Shown one piece after another: positions 17,529 to 24,621 of a stretch of 64,000 bases of DNA (position 1 is the stretch's first letter; each line of letters starts with the position of its first letter). The notes beneath the pieces were generated by a model. The model saw only the letters and a program-made list of their open reading frames with translations, was not told the origin of the DNA and did not search any database. Position numbers and translations under genes: made by a program. This stretch comes from Xanthomonas sp. Leaf131 (GTDB lineage: Bacteria; Pseudomonadota; Gammaproteobacteria; Xanthomonadales; Xanthomonadaceae). The DNA is taken from contig NZ_LMOG01000018.1 in the NCBI RefSeq assembly GCF_001423495.1, positions 62,001 to 126,000 of the forward strand, written 5' to 3'.

Positions 17529-19165
17529 TGCGTTCGCTTGCTTTGCGACCGGCGCAGTCGCGCAGTCGCGTCACCTGTCTGCTGTGGTCGCTTGCGCTGT
17601 TGGTCAGCAGTTTGCCGCTGCTTGCCAGTGCAGAAGAACTGCCGCGCTTCGTCACCCAGAACGGTCGCCATGCCGTGTTCGTCGATGGCGCGCCGTACAC
17701 CGTACTGGCCGCGCAGCTGCACAACTCCAGCGCCTGGCCGGCCGTGCTGCCCAAGTCGCTGGACGAGGTGGTCGCGCTGCATGTCAATACGGTGGAAGCG
17801 CCGGTGTATTGGGAACAGTTCGAGCCGGCGCCCGGCCGCTTCGATACCGCCAATGTGGATGCGTTGATTGCCGGTGCGCGCAAGCGCGGTCTGCGCGTGG
17901 CCTTGCTGTGGTTCGGGAGCTGGAAGAACGGCCAGATGCATTACGTGCCGGAGTGGATCAAGCGCGACGAGGCCACCTACCCGCGTATGCGCGATGCCAA
18001 TGGCGAACCGGTAGACGTGTTGTCGCCGCATGTGGCCGCCAACGTACAGGCCGATGCGCGTGCGTTCACCGCGTTGATGCAGCACCTGCGCAAGGTCGAT
18101 GGCGAGCGCCACACGGTGATCCTGGTGCAGGTGGAAAACGAGCCTGGTGCGATCGGCACTGTGCGCGATCATGGCCCGGCCGGTGAGGCGGCGTTTGCGC
18201 AGCCGGTGCCTGCCGCAATCGCGCAAGCGCTGGGCAAACCGCAGGGCAGCTGGCAGCAGTTGTTCGGTGCAGAAGCGGCCGAAGCCTTCAATGCGCATGC
18301 CACCGCCGCTTACATCGAACAAGTGGCCGCCGCCGGCAAGCGCGTGTATCCGCTGCCGCTCTACGTCAACACCTGGCTGCGCTACAAGGGCAAGCGCTAT
18401 CCAGGGCTGGACTATCCGTCCGGCGGTGCGACGGTGAACATGTTCGCGCTGTGGCGCGCTGCCACGCCGTCGATCGATTTCATCGGCACCGACATCTACA
18501 CCAACGACTACAACGAATACACCAAGGTCATCGGCCAGTACGCGCGGCCGGACAATCCGGCGTGGGTCTCGGAGACCGGCTTCGAAGCGGCCACCGCGCC
18601 GTATCTATTCCATGTGCTGGGGCAGGGCGGGATCGGTTTTTCGGTGTTCGGCATGGATGGCAACCAGGACAGTGAGGCCAACCGCGCCGCGATCGCTGCG
18701 CACGCGGCCAACTATAAGTTGCTGGCGCCGATGCAACGGATCCTGGCCCAGGCGGCCTTCGACGGCAGGCTGCAGGCGGTGGCCGAACAACCCGGCGCGC
18801 CGCAACGCACGCTGCGTTTCGGCGACTGGCAGGCCAAGGTGTCGTTCGGTGCGCCACTGTGGGGCGATGCGCCGGCGATCCTGCCGGGCAACGACGATCA
18901 TGCCGGCCGGCTGCTGGTGGCTCAACTGGGGCCGGAAGAGTTTCTGGTCACCGGCATGGCCGCGCGCATTGAATTTTTCCGCGATGCGGCCGATATCCGT
19001 CATGGACAACTGTTGCGGGTGGAGCAGGGGCGGTACGTGGACGGGCGCTGGCAGGTCGAAAGACAGCTCAACGGCGACCAGACCGACTACGGACTCAACT
19101 TCGGTCGTGTGGATGCAGCGGGCGAGGTGCCTGTGGTGTTGCGCGTGCGGGTCGGCACGTATTGA
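17525..19165 (+). CDS. GH35-family glycosidase (beta-galactosidase-like, DUF5597-type C terminus)
   Basis: A 546-residue protein with a signal peptide (WSLALLVSSLPLLASAEE). The (beta/alpha)8 domain has the GH35 acid/base motif VQVENEPG (E206) and the probable nucleophile E350 in WVSETGFEA. The C-terminal 170 residues form a beta domain found in GH35 members of plant-associated bacteria. Family activity is exo-beta-galactosidase; the substrate here is not shown by sequence. It overlaps the S9 gene by 4 bp, so it ends the peptidase/permease operon. It may act on galactose in hydroxyproline-rich glycoproteins or associated arabinogalactan; this is inference. Confidence 0.85.
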   Translation: MMRSLALRPAQSRSRVTCLLWSLALLVSSLPLLASAEELPRFVTQNGRHAVFVDGAPYTVLAAQLHNSSAWPAVLPKSLDEVVALHVNTVEAPVYWEQFEPAPGRFDTANVDALIAGARKRGLRVALLWFGSWKNGQMHYVPEWIKRDEATYPRMRDANGEPVDVLSPHVAANVQADARAFTALMQHLRKVDGERHTVILVQVENEPGAIGTVRDHGPAGEAAFAQPVPAAIAQALGKPQGSWQQLFGAEAAEAFNAHATAAYIEQVAAAGKRVYPLPLYVNTWLRYKGKRYPGLDYPSGGATVNMFALWRAATPSIDFIGTDIYTNDYNEYTKVIGQYARPDNPAWVSETGFEAATAPYLFHVLGQGGIGFSVFGMDGNQDSEANRAAIAAHAANYKLLAPMQRILAQAAFDGRLQAVAEQPGAPQRTLRFGDWQAKVSFGAPLWGDAPAILPGNDDHAGRLLVAQLGPEEFLVTGMAARIEFFRDAADIRHGQLLRVEQGRYVDGRWQVERQLNGDQTDYGLNFGRVDAAGEVPVVLRVRVGTY

Positions 19166-19395
19166 GCGTGCGTGAGGCGACTGCGCAGCCGTGTGGCGGG
19201 CGTGGTCGGAATCGGTGAGTGGGAGACGTAGTTGCGGTTCCTGTTCGCTGGTTCCACCTCGTGAGAAACGCTCGCCACGGGGATGGGTTGCCGTGAGAGC
19301 GACAGCAGCACAGCGCGTTTGCCAGCAGCGATTGTGCTGATTGGTCGGTAAACAAACATCATCGGTTATTTCTCAGTTTCTGCACCGGAGCCACC

Positions 19396-19692
19396 ATGAG
19401 CATCAGTCCCATCGCCAGTTCCGGAATGCAGGTCGCCGCGCTGCGTCAGCAGGTGGCCGCCAGCAATGTGGCTCGCCAGCCGGTGGACGGCAGTCCGCGT
19501 CAGGCCGTTGCGGCCAGCACGCAAGCCAATGGTGGAGTGGCGGCCAGCGTGGTCGATGCCGCATCCGATCCATCGGCGCCAGCCACTGATCTGGTCGAAG
19601 GTCTATCGGCACGCAACGATTTCCAGGCCAACGCCACGGCGCTGCGGCGCTCCGACGAGATGTTGGGTAGCTTGTTGGACGTGTTGAGCTGA
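19396..19692 (+). CDS. Small flagellar rod/hook-like protein
   Basis: A 98-residue protein. Its N terminus (ISPIASSGMQVAALRQQVAASNVA) and C terminus (LVEGLSARNDFQANATALRRSDEMLGSLLDVL) match the two terminal helices conserved in FlgB/FlgC/FlgE-type axial proteins. The central domain is replaced by a short Ala/Ser-rich linker. GGAG precedes the ATG by six bases. No flagellar genes lie nearby. Such orphan rod C-terminal-domain proteins occur in proteobacteria and their role is unclear. Confidence 0.72.
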   Translation: MSISPIASSGMQVAALRQQVAASNVARQPVDGSPRQAVAASTQANGGVAASVVDAASDPSAPATDLVEGLSARNDFQANATALRRSDEMLGSLLDVLS

Positions 19693-19799
19693 GAGCTCGG
19701 AGTGGACGACGGCCGTTGTCGACCTAATGCACGGCTGTCCGTTTGATGCCGTGCCTGGCGACACTTGTCTGCCACTTCGCTGCAGGGCCCTTGCCCGCC

Positions 19800-19879
19800 C
19801 ACCATCGCGGGACACGCCGCAAGTACGTCCTTGTAGGCTCTTACGCGGCATCCATGCCGCGTAAGGTCCCGCGACGGTG
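19800..19879. repeat. Nested inverted repeat (REP-like cruciform)
   Basis: An 11-bp perfect inner stem (19840-19850 with 19855-19865, loop TCCA) sits inside an outer 14-bp stem (19800-19813 with 19866-19879, one mismatch). It is probably a Xanthomonas extragenic palindrome. It lies 108 bp downstream of the rod-like gene and could end its transcript. Confidence 0.65.
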
Positions 19880-19958
19880 CAAGCAGTGCATGACGTCCGC
19901 GTTCGGATAAGGGCGCGTTTTGTCATCCTTCCAACGTAAGCAGATCAACGGCCAAGTT

Positions 19959-20011
19959 TGTAAGAAAGCAACCTATTGACTCTGCTTGCAAGAAAGCAAC
20001 CGATTAACTCT
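19959..20011. repeat. Pair of 25-bp direct repeats
   Basis: Two copies of TGYAAGAAAGCAACC followed by a ten-base tail (19959-19983 and 19987-20011), differing at three positions and separated by 3 bp. They are AT-richer than the surroundings, between the rod-like gene and the convergent DUF5694 gene. No function is evident. Confidence 0.7.
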
Positions 20012-20095
20012 CTGGTGCGGTGTTCTCACCGCGCCCTCGACTGACTAGGCTCCTGACCTGGAGCGTCATGCTGAAGTCGTTGTACTCACTTCTCG

Positions 20096-21262
20096 TCACT
20101 GCCCGTCAGTGCCCAACACCTGCGCCGCATCGACGATATCCACGCCCTGCAGTTGTCCTAGCCAGTTGTCGAACCAGGGCTTGTGCATGGCGCCGACTAT
20201 TGCCAGCACGCGTGCGCCAGGTTGTTCGGCAAAACTGGCACGGACATTGGAGACCATGCGCAGGTTGCGGATTTCCCAGCCGGACATGTAGCGATAGCCG
20301 TAGCGTTGCGGCGAGTCCTCGCTCAATGCGGCGCGGAAATCCACTGCAATGGCCAATTGCTGGCTGGCCGGCAGATTGATCGCGCGATAGAGCTCAAGCA
20401 ATTTGCCTTCGCTGGCCAATTGGTCTTCGCGTTCACGCATGGCGTTCGCACGCGGCGCGGCCTTTTCCCAGGCTGCCTGGATGGCCTTGCCGTACGCGAC
20501 AGGGTCGCCCAGGTCCACGTTGTCGCCGGTGTGATCGTCGGCCGGGTAGACGCGCTGCAAGCCAAGTCGTGCGGCCAGCCGTGCGGCGAGTTGGTTGCTC
20601 TCGTTCGGGCGATTTTCTGCAGTGCGCAGCCGGGCCACGAGCGCTGCATCCAAGCCATCGCCTGCGCGTTGCTCAGCGTGCGCCAGCTGTAACCATTGCA
20701 CCAAGGCAGACGACGGATCGCCGGATGCTAGAAACAGCGCGGCCAGGTGTCGACGCTGTGCCGGGGTGGGAGCATTCGGCCAGCTCTTGAGCGCTGCACG
20801 TACCTGGCCGATGGCGGTGGGAACATCCAACCCGGTCGCACGGGCTGCCTCGCTGGTGTCGGGGCAATAGGTCGCGCTGTCTTCCGGCAAATAGACTGCG
20901 CGATGGCGTCGCATCAGGTCGCAGGTTTCACCCGACAGGTTCTCTACGGTGATGATGGTCGGTTTGTAGGCCGCCAGCCGATCCATCAACGGTTGCAAGC
21001 GTGCTGAACTGATATCGCTGCCTTTGGGCAACTGCGACAAGTGCACGCTGCCGAGAACCAGCACCTGGGTGCGTGGCGCGGCCATCTCGGCATCCAGCTG
21101 CGACAGATCGACCTGTGCGTGCGCGATGCAGGGCGCGATCAAGGCCAGCCATAGCCAGTAACGCGCTGGCTGTCTGGGCACTTTGGCCGATGCAGCGCTG
21201 GTGTTGAAATCGCTCGCTGCCTCGCGGGCAATCTGCGAGGAGGGAAAGACGCGTGCCTGCAT
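20096..21262 (-). CDS. DUF5694-family exported protein
   Basis: A 388-residue protein with a hydrophobic export segment at about residues 33-48 (YWLWLALIAPCIAHAQ). The mature part shows TraB/Tiki-like spaced motifs: VLVLGSVHLSQ, TIITVENLSGETCD and AIVGAMHKPWFDNWL. Members of this group are suspected metallo-peptidase-like proteins, but no role is established. The start at 21262 has an AAGGA five bases upstream; the upstream ATG at 21301 lacks one. It is transcribed against its neighbours and is probably unrelated to the glycosidase cluster. Confidence 0.72.
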   Translation of the reverse strand: MQARVFPSSQIAREAASDFNTSAASAKVPRQPARYWLWLALIAPCIAHAQVDLSQLDAEMAAPRTQVLVLGSVHLSQLPKGSDISSARLQPLMDRLAAYKPTIITVENLSGETCDLMRRHRAVYLPEDSATYCPDTSEAARATGLDVPTAIGQVRAALKSWPNAPTPAQRRHLAALFLASGDPSSALVQWLQLAHAEQRAGDGLDAALVARLRTAENRPNESNQLAARLAARLGLQRVYPADDHTGDNVDLGDPVAYGKAIQAAWEKAAPRANAMREREDQLASEGKLLELYRAINLPASQQLAIAVDFRAALSEDSPQRYGYRYMSGWEIRNLRMVSNVRASFAEQPGARVLAIVGAMHKPWFDNWLGQLQGVDIVDAAQVLGTDGQ

Positions 21263-21690
21263 GACGTTCCTTGTTGGTCTGGTGTGGCTACGCGGTCGCA
21301 TCGCTTCGATGCGGCCAGCGTTCGTGCAGCAAGTGTGGCTGGCAACGCACGCAGTAGCGTGGCCGAAAGGTCACTTGGCCAAATGGCAGGGGAGGCACGG
21401 GCAGCCATTGCGTCGTGATCGCGATGGCACTGCACCAACCTGCGCAGCCGGTATCACGCGTGTTTGAGCTAGGCCGTCAACCGCGCGCCGTCAGGGACGC
21501 CGAGTCTGGTATTGGCAAAACCCATCCGGCCGGTTCACGGAAGCGGCCGTTGTCGCCATCGACGAGGTTGTGGAAGGCATCGGGTTGGCCGTACAGGCGC
21601 GGCACCACAGAGCAGGGTGGACTGTGGTTGACCGCGAGCGAACATGGCATTGCAACAGGCACGACCGCAAGCCGGTCGCTGCGCTGGTTG

Positions 21691-21736
21691 TGTGCGGATT
21701 TCCGCATACGGGCCAGATACGCGCCACAAGACGCGA
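21691..21736 (+). promoter_or_regulatory. Bipartite CCGCAT...CAAGACG element before the six-hairpin gene
   Basis: TGCGGA-TT-TCCGCA (21693-21706) is a perfect inverted repeat. CCGCATAC (21702-21709) is followed after exactly 17 bases by CAAGACGCGA (21727-21736). The same pair with the same spacing precedes both receptor genes of the cluster. The end is 48 bp before the ATG. This could be an operator plus promoter or an alternative-sigma promoter; inference. The rest of the 522-bp gap (21263-21784) shows no convincing gene. Confidence 0.55.
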
Positions 21737-21784
21737 GGCGCCTGGTCGCGCACGATGTGGGACAGATCACGTGAGGGCGCGACG

Positions 21785-24148
21785 ATGGACCGTAGAACCT
21801 TTCTGCGTCAGGGCATGGCGGCCACCGCAGTCGTCGGCGCCGGTGCCGCGATGACCACGCCGGCTGCCAGCGCAGCTGCGACGGCGACGGCATTACCGCC
21901 GCCCGCGCGCCCGCGCCTGGAAGCGCTCCCTTCTGCCGCGCCTGTCGGCAGCAAACTCTGCAGTTTTCGGCATCTGCAACAGGACTGGACCGTCTACGAG
22001 CAGCTCGACGACCCGCAGGGCCAGCTGACGCTGTGGACCGAGGCCGGCATGCTGCGCCTGGACAAGCGCACCGAGCCTGCCTATCCGGCCGAGGGCAAGC
22101 CGTACTTCGGCATGTCGCTGGCGGAGGTGGCGATGGCCGAGGCGGATTTGCTTGCTGACCGCCTGCTGCGCGATGGCGACCCGGACGAGGCGCAGGTACG
22201 CGATGTCGCGCCGCCGCCGGCCTCGCTGCTCGATCCCAAGGACAATGGTGGGCGCTGGCCGTGGACCACGTTTGTCGGCACGCGCGAAAGCCTGGACACC
22301 ATGCCGATCCTGCCCAACGGCCGCAGCCGCACCTCGCGTCCGGAGCAGGCCTTCGCAGAGTTGGGCGAAGAAGCGCTGATCAAACGGCGCGAGGAAGGCC
22401 TGCTGGGTGGCTGGATGCCGGCGGTGCGCAAGGTCATGCGCCGCGAGGGCGAGGCCGATGCCTGGTACGACGTGCTGGTGTTTGCCGACGTACGTGCCAG
22501 CGACCGCTTTGTGGTGCAGACCTGGCATCGCACGATGCACGTGCGCGGTGGCGAGATCGTGGGCGTGCACTACACGCACAGCTATCCCGCGTTCGCACCT
22601 TCGCGAAAAGAGGCCACCGCCGAACAGTTCTACGCCGCGTTGATCGATTTCGCCGCGTATTGGCAGCAGGCCCTGGATGGCACGGTGCAGGCGCAATTGC
22701 CCGATGCCAGCTGGAACGACATGGCGCAGTTCGCCTTTGCGCGCGAGCTGGTGGTGCGCCCCGGTGGCGATTACCCCAAGTACGGTGCGGTGGAGCGCGA
22801 CTACTACGGCAATGAGTACGACGGCTTCCAGGACACCTTCACCAGTTCGTTCTACGCCAATCTGGAATGGGGCCGCTTCGCGCAGGCCGCTGCGGTGCTG
22901 GACAATTATTTCGACGACTTCGTGCAGGACGATGGCCTGCCGAACATGCGCGGACCGGAGGTCGGCCAGTTCGGGCTGACCCTGTCGCTGCTGGCGCGCT
23001 ATCTGCGTTACACCGGCGATGCGGCGCGGCTGCGGCGCCTGCTGCCCAAGATCGCGGCCACTGCGCAGGTGCTATGCGACTTGCACGACCAGGCCTTGGC
23101 GTTGCCACGCAGCGCGCATGGTCATGGCCTGCTGCACGGCTGGAACGAATCCGATGCCTGTCTGTTTCCCGATCCATCGCTGTGGTGGAAACCGTATTAC
23201 GCCAATAGCGCACTGGCCATTCGCGGTTGGGAAGACATTGCGCAGGTCTGGAGCACGCTCGGTGGCGATGCGGGCCTTTCCGCGCAGTGGCAGCGCCGTG
23301 CCAAACAATTGCGCACGCGCTTGGAAACCAGCCTGCGTGCCAATGTGCGGCGCGATGTGTCGCCGCCGTACATCGGGCCGTTGCCCGGTGCCAAACTGAC
23401 TTTTCGCCAATCGCTGTTGCAGGAAAAGCCCAGCGAGCAGCAGTGGCCGCACCGCGTGTATGCCGAATTGCTGCAGGCCGATGTACTGCCCGACGACCTT
23501 GCCAACCTGGTGATCGATTGTCTGCGCGGCCATGGCGGCACCAGCATCGGGGTGGTCGCCAACATCGCACCGCCGGAGCCGGGCAGCCGCGATCTGCTTG
23601 GGTTTATTTCCTACGGATACGCGCAACAACTGCTGCGGCTGGATCGCATCGAAGAGTATCTGTTGTTCGTCTACGCACACCGCTACCAGGTGCATACGCG
23701 TGGCAGCTGGACAGCGGGCGAGGTCAGCGGCATCACCGGTGGCATGCCGTTGTTCTGCATCCCGGCGCAGATGACCATCCCGCTGCTGCTGCGCTGGATG
23801 TTGGTCAGCGACGACAGCGCCGGCGAGCAGTTGTTTCTTGCGCGTGCGCTGCCGCGTGCGTGGTTGGGCAGCGGTGCACTAGTCGGCATCACCGCAGCGC
23901 CGACGCGTTGGGGCAAGGTCACGCTGACGCTGCGCGCAGACCTGGATGCGCGCCGCATCGAGGCGCAGGTGCAACTGCCGGAGCACGCCCCCAAGCGCAC
24001 CTGGCTGACGCTACGTGCGCCCCAGGGCACGCGGCTGGAGCGCGTGCTTGTGGATGGCAAGCCGGCACGTTTGCAAGGCCCGCATGCCGATCGTGTGGCC
24101 GTGTCTGGCAGCGCTGCCGTGGTGAGGGTGCAGGCGTGGTACGTGTGA
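21785..24148 (+). CDS. Tat-exported six-hairpin glycosidase-like protein, family not recognised
   Basis: A 787-residue protein with a twin-arginine signal (DRRTFLRQGMAATAVVGAGA). Residues about 270-700 have the look of an (alpha/alpha)6 glycosidase: EYDGFQDTFTSSFYANLEWG, HGHGLLHGWNESDACLFPD, WWKPYYANSALAIRGW and GSWTAGEVSGITGGMP, rich in acidic/aromatic pairs. The last 90 residues form a beta tail. I do not recognise a numbered GH family. The start at 21785 has GAGGG seven bases upstream. It precedes the receptor and GH121/GH43 genes in the same direction and shares their promoter element, so an arabinoside or glycoprotein-glycan substrate is likely. Catalytic residues are not assigned. Confidence 0.65.
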   Translation: MDRRTFLRQGMAATAVVGAGAAMTTPAASAAATATALPPPARPRLEALPSAAPVGSKLCSFRHLQQDWTVYEQLDDPQGQLTLWTEAGMLRLDKRTEPAYPAEGKPYFGMSLAEVAMAEADLLADRLLRDGDPDEAQVRDVAPPPASLLDPKDNGGRWPWTTFVGTRESLDTMPILPNGRSRTSRPEQAFAELGEEALIKRREEGLLGGWMPAVRKVMRREGEADAWYDVLVFADVRASDRFVVQTWHRTMHVRGGEIVGVHYTHSYPAFAPSRKEATAEQFYAALIDFAAYWQQALDGTVQAQLPDASWNDMAQFAFARELVVRPGGDYPKYGAVERDYYGNEYDGFQDTFTSSFYANLEWGRFAQAAAVLDNYFDDFVQDDGLPNMRGPEVGQFGLTLSLLARYLRYTGDAARLRRLLPKIAATAQVLCDLHDQALALPRSAHGHGLLHGWNESDACLFPDPSLWWKPYYANSALAIRGWEDIAQVWSTLGGDAGLSAQWQRRAKQLRTRLETSLRANVRRDVSPPYIGPLPGAKLTFRQSLLQEKPSEQQWPHRVYAELLQADVLPDDLANLVIDCLRGHGGTSIGVVANIAPPEPGSRDLLGFISYGYAQQLLRLDRIEEYLLFVYAHRYQVHTRGSWTAGEVSGITGGMPLFCIPAQMTIPLLLRWMLVSDDSAGEQLFLARALPRAWLGSGALVGITAAPTRWGKVTLTLRADLDARRIEAQVQLPEHAPKRTWLTLRAPQGTRLERVLVDGKPARLQGPHADRVAVSGSAAVVRVQAWYV

Positions 24149-24353
24149 TTGCGGTTAGCGCTGACCTGGCACGCGTTGCTGCGTAAATTGTCAGCAACTC
24201 AACCGAGTTCGCCTTGCTCGGCTGCAGGCGGATGAATGTCGCCAGGTAGCCGTTAGCAGACCAGCATCGCGAGACATCAGGATGCAGCCGGCTAACCTTA
24301 TCAGCCTGTAATTCGGCACCAACAGCTGCTATGCCGGGAAATACCCGCAAGCA

Positions 24354-24397
24354 CGCGAATTTCCGCATGCAGTCTGGATAAATTCGTCAAGACGTGG
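24354..24397 (+). promoter_or_regulatory. Bipartite CCGCAT...CAAGACG element before the first arabinoside receptor gene
   Basis: CCGCATGC (24363-24370) preceded by AATTT, then 17 bases, then CAAGACGTGG (24388-24397). The two boxes and the spacing are identical to those at 36250-36284. The receptor ATG is about 225 bp downstream. It may be a promoter with a long leader or a regulator site; inference. Confidence 0.55.
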
Positions 24398-24423
24398 TCT
24401 TGCGGTTGCCGCAAGCTTTTTTT
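24388..24423 (+). terminator. Intrinsic terminator overlapped by an alternative hairpin
   Basis: CTTGCGG (24399-24405), loop TTG, CCGCAAG (24409-24415), then C and seven T (24417-24423) is a rho-independent terminator. CAAGAC-GTG-GTCTTG (24388-24402) is a second hairpin sharing bases 24399-24402, so only one can form. It may end the six-hairpin gene transcript, 250 bp upstream, or attenuate the receptor operon downstream. Confidence 0.65.
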
Positions 24424-24621
24424 GCGTAGCCCGTCTGTCATCGGGCACGTGCTCTCAGGGGGAGAGCTGCGTTGTCGTCTTGCGTGGAGACCTGCGGTGT
24501 TGAGCGGCAGGTCCGTGCCGCTGTTTCTGTCGTGATCGATCTCTCATCTCGCGCTGCCGCAGTGCGGCTTGGCCGTGCGCGCAGGTGGGCCGTTCTCCCC
24601 ATGAAAGCACAAGGACTTCCG

